DNA of 64,000 nt, from positions 1,608,526-1,672,525 of the forward strand of contig JARFIW010001111.1 in assembly GCA_036346225.1 (NCBI GenBank), in the 5' to 3' direction. Source of the stretch: Platerodrilus igneus (Eukaryota; Arthropoda; Insecta; Coleoptera; Lycidae). This document shows, piece after piece, positions 8,262-20,439 of the stretch; positions within the stretch are counted from its first letter, which is position 1, and the number at the start of each line of letters is the position of its first letter. A program made the position numbers and the translations under genes. The notes beneath the pieces are model-generated. The model had not been told where the DNA came from. It searched no databases and was given only the letters and a program-made list of their open reading frames with translations.

Positions 8262-11200
8262 GATGGACTCTGAAAAATGTACTGTACTTGGAAGTGAATA
8301 TAAACAAGTATAGACCTCTTCGTGGAGGGTCCTACATTGAGCTTCCCAAATGGGTAAGGGAGAAACATGCCATCGTCAACGTGCAGAACAAGAATAATGC
8401 CTGTTTTGGGTGAAGCGTTGTAGCAGCCCTACACCCAGGTGCTCACGATTTGCAAAGAGTGCATAGCTACCCCCATTACAGCAATGTACTCAACTTAACA
8501 GGATTACAGTTCCCAATGTCGATTAAGGACATACCTAAGTTTGAGGAGCAGAGTGTTAATAGCATTAATGTATTTGGTGTAGAGGGTAAGTACATTATAG
8601 GACCCCTCCACTTTACCCATAGAAAGAGGGAGCGTCACGCCAATCTTTTGTACATCCAAGATGGGGGTAACACGCACTACTACTGGATCAAAGATTTGGG
8701 GAAGCTAGTGGGTAAGCAGCTATCTCATGATCACACAAGCAAATGGCTTTGCGATGGATGTCTTAAGTTTTTTCGCAGCGAGGAGCAACTTGCTAAACAT
8801 GCAGAACAAGACTGTAATCACGTTGCAACCAGCATGCCCAACCACTTCAATAACATCCTGGAGTTTACAAACGTGCACAAACAGATGAGGGTGCCGTTTG
8901 TTGTGTACGCGGACTTCGAAAGCTTGTTGAAGTCCATTTCTTCGGCAGCACAGGACCCCTCTGGCTCCTTTACTAACAGCACCCACCAACACGAACCACA
9001 CAGCTTCGCCTATTACGTTAAATGCTCCTACGATGAAACTCTTGACAAGTTTGAGTCTTTATGCACAAGTTGAAGGAGGAAGCCCGCAGATTGGGTAAAA
9101 TCCTTGAAACTAATGTACCAATGACAGCGTTGGAACCTTTAGACGAGCTATTATATTATATGGTAGATGATTGTGGTATCTGCAATAAACCATTGGGAGA
9201 TGATCGAGTAAGGGATCACTGCCATCTTACGGGGAAATTTCGCTTTGCAGCACATACCCAGTGCAATTTAAAATACAAAGTACCTCGGTTTATCCCTGTT
9301 GTGTTCCACAATCTTAGCGGATACGACAGTCATTTTATAATAAAGGAGTTGGGGTGTGATAAGAAACAAGTCTCGGTGATCCCAAATAACAAGGAAAGAT
9401 TCATTTCTTTCACAAAGCATGTGAGACTGTCTGATGATGAACCAGGCGTAGAAGATGATGATGATGAATCTATCAATTCTACAGTACAGCTGCGATTCAG
9501 CGATGCCCTGCGTTTCATGGCATCAAGCTTGGACAAGTTGGTGAAAAATTTAGAACCTGATCAGTTTGTTGAGATAAGGAAGCAATTTCCTGATCACCAG
9601 TTTACCATGCTTTGTAGAAAGGGTGTGTTTCCCTATACTTACATCTCCAACGTAGAAGTGTTAGAGGAAACACAACTTCCACCAAAAGACATCTTTTTCA
9701 ACGACCTGACATCTTTAGATATCAGCGATGCGGACTACGAGCACGCACAGAAGGTGTGGGATGTCTTCAACATATGCACGCTCGGTAAATACAGCGACCT
9801 GTATCTGAAGACTGATGTACTACTGCTGGCAGATGTATTTGAAAACTTTAGAAACGTATGCACTAACACATACGATTTAGACCCTTGCCAGTACATGACA
9901 GCCCGCAGCCTGACTTGGGATGCCATGCTGAAATATACTGAAGTTAAATTGGATCTATTTTCAGATGTATAAATGCATCACTTTGTCAAAAAGGTATTAG
10001 AAGTGGTTTAACACAATGCAGCGGTCGCCACGCTACAGCCAATAACAAGTATATGGAGAATTACGATCCCTGCAAACCCTCCAAATACTTGGCGTACCTT
10101 GACGCAAATAATTTATATGGATGGGCCATGTCTCAACCGCTACCGATAAGCGGCTTCAGGTGGTTGAAAGAACGAGAACTTAACCTTCTGAAAGCCCGCA
10201 TCGAAAACATATCTGCAACAGGGGAGAAGGGGTACATTTTGGAAGTGGATCTGGAGTACCCAGAACATCTGCACCGTACCCACAACGATTTACCGTTTTG
10301 TCCGCAAACCATGGTTCCCCCAACTCCATCGTCCAAGACAGTCAAGTTACTCGCCAATTTACAGAATAAGCACCATTACTTCATCCATTACAGAAACCTA
10401 CAACAGGCGCTACGTAATGGCCATAGACTCACTGGTGTCCATCGCGCGCTGGAATTCGATCAGTAGACATGGTTAAAACCCTACATTGATCTCAACACGA
10501 ATCTCCGTACGTCTGCCATTAACGCGTTTGAAAAAGATTTTTTCAAACTTATGAACAATGCCGTATTTGGGAAGACTATGGAGAATGTTGACAAAAGGGT
10601 GGATGTGAAGATTGTTACGCGGTGGCCGCCAGAGGGTAAAAAATTGTGTGCGAGTGGACTTATCGCCCGCCCGAAGTAGTTTAGTGCTAGGCGAGGATCT
10701 AGTGATTATACAAATGGATAGGGTGAAAGTTTTGTATAACAAACCGATTTATGTAGGTTTTTCAGTTTTAGATTTATTAAAAACCCTCATGTATGATTTC
10801 CATTATGACATGAAACATTTGTATGGTCCTAGATTGTCGCTTCTTTACACAGACACTGACTCTTTAGTGTATAGTGTGGAGACCCCGGACTTGTATAGTG
10901 ATATTAGCACAAACATTGAACATTTTGATACAAGTGGCTATCCTGATAAAAACAAGTACAATATGCCGATTGTGAACAAGAAAGTGCTCGAAAAATTTAA
11001 AGACGAGTTTTGTGGCGATTTGGTCTTGGAGTTCGTCTGCACCAGGGCCAAATCGTACTGCATAGTGAGTGAGAAATTCATTGTTAAGAAACTTAAGGGT
11101 GTTAGTCGTAATGTGGTGGCGGGGATTAGTGTGGATAGTTTTAAGGATTTTGTTATTAATAATAGAGATGCCCTCATGAATACGATGGTATCGATCCGGA

Positions 11201-11325
11201 GTAAGAAACACGTTTTGTATACACAGCTTATTAATAAAATTAGTTTATCGGGCGAAGATGACAAGCGTTACGTCATCCCCGAAAGCATATCAACCCACGC
11301 ATGGGGGCATAAAGATATAAGATAG

Positions 11326-11760
11326 TTGTTTATATTTGTATTTATTTTATTGCGTATATATAGTAGTATGTAAGTTAGTTATAAGACATACCTACCACCC
11401 AATCCTTAATAATTCCTTTGTTCCCGGCGATATGTGTTTACCTCCAGGTGGTCTCGCTAGACGATAAAACATATTGTTAGATTAACGACAATATGTCATA
11501 TTTACTGAAAACGGATTTCCTCTCTTTTTAAACAGCACATTAATCTCTTTTTTGTTACAGGTTATTTTCAACTGCATGGATTCGACTACACAAAGAAAAT
11601 AATGTTATACTTTGTAAAAATTGTATTCTATTAGTTTATTAAACTGTAAATCGGATAAAATAAATTATTAAACTTTTGTGTGCTTATATTCTTTGTGTTA
11701 ATACCTCTAAGTGTTTGGTTAAAGCATATGCCTTGGGTGGCGAAAAGTTAGGTTTAGGAT
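11326..11760. other. 3' flank of element A PolB
   Basis: AT-rich sequence with several AATAAA-like signals and no coding frame. I looked here for an inverted terminal repeat matching element B's and saw none. Confidence 0.5.
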
Positions 11761-11779
11761 TTTAAAGGGCATAACTTTG

Positions 11780-12117
11780 CAGGAAGTAGTGCTATTGCAA
11801 ATCTGTTTGCAGATTCGGATTTTGCATAAAATTCTAGACTAATTTGATGTGTCACATGGTTAAAAAATTTATAAGGACGACCATAAAATCGCTACCGGTA
11901 AAAATCTTAAAATTGGGGTAGCTCTCTGGGGGGTGATGCTATCTAAGAAATTCTTAAAGATTCGAGTAGCTGAGAAAATTCTAATATTAATTGATACCAA
12001 ACAAGATAGGTTTATCTCGAAAGATGCAATGGCTAGTCGAAGAAAACGGAGATTCATCTCCGCATTTCCTCCTTATGGGAATTTACATCTCCGCATTTCC
12101 TCCTAGGAGATTCATCT
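11780..12117 (+). repeat. R1 repeat plus minisatellite, left flank of the LTR element
   Basis: The R1 unit is here in the opposite orientation to the copies at 540-1150. It is open through the KIATGKNLKIGVALW, RVAEKILILID and KQDRFISKDAMASRR region. From about 12050 it passes into about two units of a 27-31 bp minisatellite (GGAGATTCATCTCCGCATTTCCTCC) that abuts the LTR. Confidence 0.85.
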
Positions 12118-13558
12118 TGTTACGTTCAAAACTCTACAAACAATTTTTTCTGCATTTATTTTTAAAACGCCCTAAAGGTCCTCAACAAGCTCTATTTCCC
12201 GCCATTTGAATTAGTATTATTTAATAAAATTTCTCAAGTAATTACTCTATACAAAGGTTTGCTTCATAAAATCAAACAGCTGCTTAGGAAACTTTACGTT
12301 ACAAAGTAGTTGCAATATTTCCTAGCACCTGCAGTGATTACATTTTAAGTAAAAGCTGCATGTAAATGTGCAGCTTTCTTCTAATAGATAAGACCGTTTA
12401 CCACCTGCCTACATCTGCTTACAATGGACTTGTTATCTGGTATTCTGCAGCTGTTAAGATGTTACAAAGTAACAAAAGTGTCCTTCTTTGTCTAAAAATT
12501 TTTTGATAATTGCGTTATCTGCTTGTTGGCAAGCTGCTACAGTTTGTATTTCGGCAGCTGTTGTCTGAAAATTCTGCACACATAGTAATTCGGCGATATC
12601 TTTAAAAATCAAATACCCTACCCCCAACATATTCTAGCCTTATAAAATAGAGACCGTGCTTTAAAAGAGACCATTACCGAAAAGATACATGATGTAAAGT
12701 CGTGCTATTAGAAATGTTCTCTGTGAAGTTGGTGGTTCCAGCATGCAGCTAGCCCATAAAGAAATGCAGCCGCATTTTTGCAGCCTTAACATGAGACCAG
12801 CATGAAGCTGATTGCTCAAGGTACAGTTTTCCTATTTCCATAATTCTTTTTTTTGCTGCGTGAAGAATACACTTTTCATTTGCTGCTATTGCGTATAATT
12901 ATCCGATAAATTGGCACTACCCCGTTACACAACTTACATGCACAATATACGAAAAACTATGTTATTATTCTGTAAATTAAAAATTAATTACTCAAAGTTT
13001 TTGTTAGTGTCCGTTTCACTGTTTATTTTGTATTTCTGTATAAACCTTAACTAAAAGAACTTACGCATCACTTTAAAAGTAGATTAATATTTGATTAATT
13101 TAAGTTAGGGTGTCTAATTTTAATATTATATTATTTCTGAAGAGGTGCACTTCACAAAGCAGCATGTACATATAATTTAAGTATATTTCTTTTTTTAGAT
13201 TTACTGTATAGTTTGTTTTATTTTCTATTATATGTATTTAAGGTGAACCATTAAGTAGGTATTTAGATCATAAGATGTTATATTTGCTTACCAATTTTTA
13301 TATGTTATGACACAATCACGATTACGCAACTTATTTATTTTATTGCTTTGTAAATAATCTTCCAAGATGCGATGTTATCAATAGAGTATCTCAGAGCTTT
13401 CCAATGTGTTTTTCCATTTCACCCACGCCCCTCTACGACGTTTTTGAGCTAGCCCAAATTCTACCATTCTGTCCCCGTTCTGTTGCGGTATTCGGCGTAA
13501 ACGATTTCCTTACTTGCTTTTACTGTTTTCTTTTGTGTTTGCGCAGATTACCGTAACA
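12118..13558 (+). mobile_element. 5' LTR of a non-autonomous LTR retrotransposon
   Basis: The segment begins TGTTACGTTC and ends GTAACA. It is repeated in the same direction at 16018-17406. It is about 1.44 kb, long for an LTR. A candidate PBS, TGGCAAACCCAACGTGAGG, follows about 9 bases later. Relative to the 3' copy it has an extra stretch of about 35 bases near 12920-12955. Confidence 0.88.
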
Positions 13559-14947
13559 TATATATTTGGCAAACCCAACGTGAGGCTCGATTTCGAAACC
13601 TTTCTTTATTTACTTAAAATTTGTTAATTTCTGAAACCGTTTTTCTTTGCTTAAAAATTTGTATCGTATCGTTCCTATTCCTATACTTACTTCTACTCGT
13701 CAGGTCACATGCTTTAATTGCGATCAACCTGGGGTCATGTGTCAACACGTTGTACTCGTCCTTAAGTACTTCATTGCTATGGTTGCGGACATAAGGGAGT
13801 TACTCGACGCATTTGTCCGAACTGTCATCCTACTTCTAATAAGAAACAATTTTCTTTTGTTTCTAGTTCTACATTCTCTACTGCACCTCCTCCACAAATT
13901 GAGCCCATACTTCAACATAGTGAGTTACAGGTAGCAACTCAAGAGTTTGTTCATGCTTTCTTAAATGATTCTACCAAAAAAATAATGTCATGCCTGCTAT
14001 AACAGAAGTAGCTGAAGTAAAGATAATTTCGAATACTGACAGAGAAGGTCCTTCCGTAATTAGTGAACCTGTATCTATGATGCCTGTGGCTGTTGTTGTC
14101 AAGGTTTTACCTGATCCTGTTTCTTTATCTGCTGTTGTCAAAGAAGCAGTTCCTATTGTGGCCGAAGTTCTGCCTGTTTCTATTCCTTTATCTGAGGTTG
14201 ATAATATTCTACTTGATTCTGAACTGTTATTTAACGCTGACGAAGTTCTACCTGATTCTGTTCTTATATGTAATGTTGCTGGAGTGTTATCAAATTCTGC
14301 TCTTTTTCCTGAAGCTGATACTCCTACAGCCAATGCTGTTCCTTTATCTAACATCGACACTCTGACAGCGAATGCTGTTCCTTTTTCTATCGTTGACTCT
14401 TCTATAACCGATACTAAAAACAAAATGGTTCTTTCCATGAGGCCCACTAACTTTCGTAAACCACTACTACCTCCACCCTTGCCACCACTTACTCAACCTC
14501 GTGCTACAACTGCTACACCCCATTAATCCTGCTTTGCGAAAAACCGCTAAACCAATACTACCCCTTGCTCCGGTATCTCAACCATCGAAACCGGTTAACA
14601 AAAGAAATAAGAGGGAAAAAATATTCTTTATTGATTCCGAATCTGAAGATGTAGGTCGGCAAAACCCCAATGTTCTTGATCTAGCTTCATTTTCCTTCTG
14701 GCGACGCAAACGTCTTAAGTCCCATTACTAGTCCCCTACGTCCCCTTTTTCTATACTGACTCCGCCCTTCCTTAGAACTTGATTTTTGGACTTAACAATT
14801 GCTAATTTTCTAACAATTTTATTGTTTTCATTGGTTTTATTTCTTTTTTTTGTTTTTGCTCCTCGTACTTACCCAACCCCGTGTGGGTACGGGATTAGAA
14901 TATTCCCACGGTACGACCTGCCTGTCGTAATAGGCGACTACAGCGGT

Positions 14948-15055
14948 CTAACACACACACACACACACTCACACACACACACACACTGTATGCACACACA
15001 CATACACATACACATATACATACACACACATACTCACCCTCACACATACATATTT
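14948..15055. repeat. CA-rich microsatellite
   Basis: ACACAC runs with interspersed AT and TC units. ORFs across it are low-complexity artefacts. Confidence 0.95.
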
Positions 15056-15689
15056 TAGGCTGTTTTTTTCTTCAGTTTTGGTGCTACATACTTCTAGTTT
15101 TATTTTTAGGTTAGTTTTTTATTTTTAGTTTTACTTCTCCATTCCTTTTGGTCCACTTTCCTTTCCCGTTCCTTCTGCTGGTTTTCTTACAGCTAGTTCT
15201 CTTACAAACTTAGTTAAAATTTTTTCGATCTGCTTCCTGTGGTAGATGCTTTCTAGATCTTTTTCTTTTCTTCGGAAACCACGACTTAGTCGACTTTTAG
15301 GCGTAGTTAGCTGTTCTTTCCTTCGGTTGAACGTTTAATACGATTCTTTGTTACCACAGATTGAAGTATCTCAGCTTTTCTATCCAGTATTCTTGTTGTT
15401 CCCTTGCGTACTTTGAGGCTTGACATTTATTGTCTCATATTGGCTTGTACTGTAGGTTTTCCTCCTTGCTCCTTTTCTTACTTTGGGTTTTTCGCAAAAA
15501 CCTATTTCTTTTTTTTGAGGTGGAAAACGTTACTGTTTCTTTATTAGAGATATCCGTTCTTCGACGACTTTTTGCAGTGTTAGGCCATTCCATCTTTGTC
15601 CTCGTTGATTGCTACCTTATACCTTTTCTTATCCTATATCCTTTACACTTCTTGACTTGGTCAGGTGTACTGGTTATTCAAGCCGGATA

Positions 15690-15895
15690 AAAATTTTTTT
15701 GTGTTAGTTCTTGAGTTTTCTTGTAGTTTTGTAAGATTTTTTTTCATTTTACTCTATTAGTGTGTACTAGTTTTTTTGTAGTTTTGTAAGATTTTTTTTA
15801 TTTTATTTTATTAGTGTGTATTAGTTTGTTTTGTAAGATTTTTTTTAATTTTTCTTATTAGTGTGGACTGGTCCTTCGAGCCGGATAAAAATTCT
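15690..15895. repeat. T-rich tandem repeat
   Basis: Three imperfect units of about 55-65 bp containing TTGTAAGATTTTTTTTATTTT and TTATTAGTGTG lie inside the LTR element. Confidence 0.75.
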
Positions 15896-16017
15896 TTTAT
15901 AGGTATTTAAGTTTTTTTCTGTAACGAATTTTCCTTTGAGCTATTTTATTGGTATACTATCCGCTCCGTTGCTTCTGCTTCCTACCCCAATCTTTTAATT
16001 TTGCTAAGGGGGGAATT

Positions 16018-17406
16018 TGTTACGTTCAAAACCCTACAAACAATTTTTTCCTGCATTTATTTTAAAAACGCCCTAAAGGTCCTCAACAAGCTCAATTTGC
16101 CGCTATTTGAATTAGTATTATTTAATAAAATCTCAATTACTCTATACAAAGGTTTGCTTCATAAAATCAAACAGCTGCTTAGGAAACTTTACGTTACAAA
16201 GTAGTTGCAATATTTCCTAGCACCTGCAGTGATTACATTTTAAGTAAAAGCTGCATGTAAATGTGCAGCTTTCTTCTAATAGATAAGACCGCTTACCACC
16301 TGCCTACATCTGCTTACAATAGACTTGTTATCTGGTATTCTGCAGCTGTTAAGATGTTGCAAAGTAACAAAAGTGTCCTTCTTTGTTTAAAACCCTTTGA
16401 TAATTGCGTTATGTGCTTGTTGGCAAGCTGCTTCAGTTTGTATTTCGGCAGCTGTTGTCTGAAAATTCTGCACACATAGTAATTCGGCGATATCTTTAAA
16501 AATCAAATACCCTACCCCCAACATGATTCTGGCCTTATAAAATAAAGACCGTGCTTTGAAAGAGACCATTACCGAAAAGATACATGATGTAAAGTCGCGC
16601 TATTAGAAATGCTCTCTGTGCTTGCATAAGTGAAGTTGGTGGTTCCAGCATGCAGCCAGCCCATAGAGAAATGCAGCCGCATTTTTGCAGCCTTAAGATG
16701 AGACCAGCATGAAGCTGATTTCTCAAAGTACAGTTTTCCTATTTCCATAATTCTTTTTTTTGCTGCGTGAAGAATAAACTTTTCATTTGCTGCTGTTGCG
16801 TATAATTATCCGATAAACTGGCACCACCCCGTTATGTTATTATTCTGTAAATTAAAAATTAATTACTCAAAGTTTTTGTTAGAGTCCGTTTCACTGTTTA
16901 TTTTGTATTTCTGTATAAACTTTAACTAAAAGAACTTACGCATCACTTTAAAAGTAGATTAATATTTGATTAATTTAAGTTAGGGTGTCTAATTTTAATA
17001 TGCTATTATTTCTGAGGAGGTGCACTTCACAAAGCAGCATGTACATATAATTTAGGTATATTTCTTTTTCTAGATTTACTGTATAGTTTGTTTTATTTGC
17101 TTTTATATGTATTTAAGGTGAACCATTAAGTAGGTATTTAGATCATAAGATGATATATTTGCTTACTAATTTTTATATGTTATGACACAATCACGATTAC
17201 GCAACTTATTTATTTTATTGCTTTGTAAATAATCTTCCAAGATGCGATGTTATCAATAGAGTATCTCAGAGGTTTACAATGTGTTTTTCTATTTCACCCA
17301 CTCCCCTCTACGACGTTTTCGAGCTAGCCCAAATTCTACCATTCTGTCCCCGTTCTGTTGCGGTATTCGGCGTAAACGATTTCCTTACTTGCTTTTACTG
17401 TTTTCT
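16018..17406 (+). mobile_element. 3' LTR, truncated at its right end
   Basis: Matches the 5' LTR from TGTTACGTTC onwards and stops after TACTGTTTTCT, about 40 bases before the expected terminal ACA. The sequence then jumps into an R1 repeat. An insertion (GCTTGCATAA near 16621) and a gap near 16830 distinguish it from the 5' copy. Confidence 0.88.
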
Positions 17407-17715
17407 ACCGGTAAAAAATATTAAAGTTGGGGTAGCTCTCTGGGGGTCATGCTATCTAAGAAATTCTTAGAGATTCGGGTAGCTGAGAAAATTCTAATAT
17501 TAATTGATACCAAACAAGATATGTTTATCTCGAAAGATGCAATGGCTAGTCGAAGATAACGGAGATGCATCTCCGCATTTCCTACTAGGAGATTCATCTC
17601 CACATTTCCTCCTTATGGGAATTTAGATCTCCGCATTTCCTCCTAGGAGATTCATCTCTACATTTGCTCCTAGGAGATTCATCTCTACATTTGCTCCTTA
17701 TGGGAATTTACATGT
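17407..17715 (+). repeat. R1 repeat plus minisatellite, right flank of the LTR element
   Basis: Begins inside R1 at ACCGGTAAAA and continues through the same minisatellite as on the left, here with about five units. The R1 frame is broken. Confidence 0.85.
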
Positions 17716-17769
17716 AAATTTGGTCCAGATGTGGGAGCAAATGTGGATGCTGGAGCAAATGTGGCGGCA

Positions 17770-18150
17770 GAATGCCTATATTCCGTCTACTTATAGCATA
17801 CGCCTCCGGCCATTTGGTAAAATAATCCATTGCAACCAAGATGTATTTATTTCCTTTCTCTGACTCAGGAAACGGACCAACTATATCAATGGCCACCCTC
17901 TCAAAAGGATTCCCCACGTTATACTGTCTTATTGGGGCTTTCTGTTTTGTGACCGGGCCATTTCCAGAGACACACAACTCACATTCCGGCACCACTTCTT
18001 CACATCTTCCTTGCAGTTTATCCAATAGAATCTTTCTCTCAGTCTTTCGAGCACTCCGGCACTCTGCTCCTCGGCACTATCACTTGAAGTCCTCTCAATG
18101 CAAACTTCATACATGAGATGTCGTTTCAAGATTCTATTTTCAATCACCAA
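17770..18150 (-). pseudogene. Ty3/gypsy integrase fragment
   Basis: Two frames (18150-17929, 18025-17708) cover the end of the zinc-binding domain (RFYWINCKEDVKKWCR, CELC) and the start of the catalytic core with AIDIVGPFP and VAMDYFTKWPEA. A one-base frameshift near 17985 divides them. RT and the last catalytic Glu region are absent. Confidence 0.85.
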
Positions 18151-18750
18151 GGAGTCCTACTGTGCCCAGTATGCCTTCAGGTCCTACTTGAAATACTAAT
18201 TTCTTCCCAAGGTGGTCGTCGTTCTCTATTTTTCCACTGGCGTCACTTTCCTGATCTTCTCGTATTCTTTTTGTTGCCAAGAGTAGATATGCAAGGTTAC
18301 TTCTAGCGCAAAAAGTGCAATTTTCTCATGTATTTTCTTATGGAAAAATCTAAGGTCCATTCTTGTTATTTTTGTACCAAGCATTGAAATCCCCATAAGG
18401 AGGAATTGAGAGTCAATACAGGTTACTTTTTAACCAACACCTACGACGGAGGAGTCTATTACATTCAGTTTTTAAAAATAGGATAAGACTAATATAAATT
18501 ATATAAAATTTTATGGAGGATAATATATTTACAATCAATATTCTACATTTGTAATAAGTATTATATTTCCTCTTGCTCCATAATTGAATAATGTCTAACA
18601 GGTAGTGTTGCATATGAACCAGGAAGCAAGTGGCGTTTATCATCGTGCGGGCTTAGGGCAATCTTCTCCTGAGCGATAGTGTGAACTTGATGCTTGGATG
18701 ATTGAATAGTAGACATGGCGTCACTTGAGTTGGGAAAATTTTGAAGAGCG
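18150..18750. other. No gene recognised
   Basis: AT-rich sequence without a recognised frame. Confidence 0.5.
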
Positions 18751-19045
18751 TAGGAAAATTCTTTTGAAGGGCGTGGTCCTTTGATGTTTGCTGACTTCCG
18801 GGTATGGTCCACACAGACCCCCCGCCAAAAATATTTTGGGAAAAATTTCGATACCGTGAGAAAATTCTTTTGAAGGGCGTGGGTCTTTAATGTTTGCCGA
18901 CTTCCGGGTGTGGTCCACACGGACCCCCTTTTGAAAATATTTTGGGGAGAAATTTCCATACCGTAGGAAAATTCTTTTGAAGGGCGTGGTCCTTTAATGT
19001 TTGCCGACTTCCGTGTGTGGTCCACGTAGACCCTCTGCTGAAAAT
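18750..19045. repeat. 107-bp tandem repeat, about 2.7 units
   Basis: GAAAATTCTTTTGAAGGGCG recurs at 18753, 18860 and 18967, an exact 107-bp spacing. Each unit includes TGGTCCACACGGACCC, a short inverted repeat. The open frames through it are by-products of the repeat. Confidence 0.93.
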
Positions 19046-19187
19046 ATTTTGGGGTAATTATCGATATTAATCAATAATCAATAATTGATTGTTATATAAT
19101 GGATTTTATTATTAACTTCACAGTCACCCCTATTCCTCCGCTGACGTCACAGCTGCACAGCTCTTCTAAGAAAAAGGTTGACTGAAG

Positions 19188-19258
19188 TGCGATTCGAACT
19201 CGGACCACCTGCATGCAAAGCAAGTACTCTAACCACTAGGGCACAGAATTGGTCGATA
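19188..19258 (-). tRNA. tRNA-like sequence, Ala(TGC)-type anticodon loop, probably a pseudo-tRNA
   Basis: On the minus strand an A-box-like CCCTAGTGGTTAGAG, an anticodon stem-loop CTTGC-TTTGCAT-GCAGG (anticodon TGC) and a B-box-like GAGTTCGAATC are correctly ordered. The T stem pairs poorly and I cannot form a convincing acceptor stem, so this is more likely a tRNA-derived SINE head or decayed tRNA than a working gene. Confidence 0.5.
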
Positions 19259-19261
19259 TAA

Positions 19262-19868
19262 GTACATTCACTCTCTGAGTAATTCAGTACGAACACATAA
19301 ATAATTTAATTTATTTTTGAACATTAGCATAAAAGTGCGTTTACTTCTAATTTAAATATAAAAACCTTTTGGGTAAAATTCGCATGATTAACAATGCGAT
19401 TGTACTTATTCTGGGGTACAGCCATTCCAATTACATCCGTATATCGACGTAATTAACGACAATTGAAAAAGCTATTAGAATATACGTGTTTGGTAAGATT
19501 TACATTCCATTTTAAACTTTCAGTATAATTAAATAAATATCGGCCATATCACCTTGTAATTATTTAATAATTTTTCTACATTAGGTTAAATTTTGATATT
19601 GCAATAAATAAACATTATACTACTACGTATAAATGAGTTGCATCATCAACAAATAAGAGTCAACGTCCTTCCTTAAATAACTGACGAGGTTTTCAGTTTA
19701 CTTCTGTGCAATATAACAGTCTCATAGATACCTAGTACCTATTGATAATTAATTTCTTGTAAATTAATTTACGATACAATACAACAAGATTTGGAAAATG
19801 GTAATAAAAATTAATAATAATGTTCAATGTTCATTGTGTTAGCGAGTACAGTGTCCACTTCCATTAAA
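19262..19868. other. AT-rich stretch, nothing recognised
   Basis: No coding or RNA feature that I can support. Confidence 0.5.
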
Positions 19869-20000
19869 ATTTTCAATGTAACATACGTGTGGACGCGTTT
19901 TAAAGCCGACCTTATATTACTTTCAATAGATCATACGTGTGTGACCTCAAAACGTGTCCACACATATGTTACAAAACTTTCAATGGAAAACATACGCGTG
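19868..20000. repeat. CATACGTGT repeat with a 24-bp inverted pair
   Basis: TTTCAAT...CATACGTGT-like units recur near 19870, 19920 and 19975. Embedded are inverted arms 19878-19901 and 19949-19972 (GTAACATACGTGTGGACGCG against its near-complement), separated by 47 bases. Confidence 0.8.
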
Positions 20001-20439
20001 CACCGTTTTGACAAAATGTGGAGTAAGCTGTCAGACAAGCTACAAAATAGCTGTTGTTTAGTTTAAACCTACTACAGTACACATATTGGGCGAACAGCAA
20101 TACGAAAAGTTGACTGACTTGCAAATTAAGTTGTCCAAACAAAGCAGAAGAAAGGAAAAATTGATAAAGTATGCGCTTTCGGCTTTTAGTTTAACTATTT
20201 ACCTGTAAATTACTGGGAGATAGTAGAAAGAAGAAAGCCAACATAAAGTAAAAATTTTACACCGTTGCTACATTAAAGCAGGTAGTACATATTTTACACA
20301 ATCTGCAGCCGCATATTCTGCATTCCCTAAAGGCATAGTCATTCTGAGTCAGGCTTAGTTAATACACCTAAAACTTCCCCGAGGTTGTAAGAACACGCAT
20401 AACTATTGGTAACAAACTCTATCCATTTACGCTAAAAGA

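Larger units (their letters stand above)
7560..11325 (+). pseudogene. Family-B DNA polymerase with C2H2 fingers, two introns
   Basis: This is element A's replicative polymerase. An intact C2H2 finger lies at 7656-7736 (CDVCPASFTRKDSLKRHKDTKH), preceded by a degenerate one. A Cys-rich segment (CDGC...CNH) follows, then exonuclease motifs YADFES, HNLSGYDSHF and YSDLYLKTDVLLLADVF, and polymerase motifs [23 protein letters not shown] and YTDTDSLVY, all in the expected order. Two short introns (7910-7961, 8217-8261) join the frame. Damage: deletion with frameshift near 7880, TGA at 8411-8413, a small deletion near 9055-9075, frameshifts near 9970 and 10675, TAG at 10464-10466. A protein-primed mechanism is inferred from the family. 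Confidence 0.9.
13559..16017 (+). mobile_element. Internal region of the LTR element, gag-like remnant only
   Basis: Two broken zinc-knuckle-like segments (CFNCDQPG near 13700, a second Cys cluster after about 13760) suggest a gag origin. From 13990 to 14526 an open frame of 178 codons is made of imperfect Val/Pro/Leu/Ser-rich repeats with a Pro-rich end (LLPPPLPPLTQP). I do not assign a function to it. No protease, RT or integrase is present, so the element depended on another copy's enzymes. A PPT, AAGGGGGGAA, lies at 16006-16015 directly before the 3' LTR. Confidence 0.75.

Noticed and set aside
14093..14365. Leu/Tyr-rich frame overlapping 13990-14526
   Set aside because: Frame-shifted shadow of the repeat-rich ORF.
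14786..15058. 90-codon frame ending in His/Thr repeats
   Set aside because: Produced by the CA microsatellite.
18561..19025. 154-codon frame on the minus strand
   Set aside because: It reads through 107-bp tandem repeats and has no conserved character.
19188..19258. Functional tRNA-Ala gene
   Set aside because: The acceptor and T stems do not pair well enough; kept only as tRNA-like.
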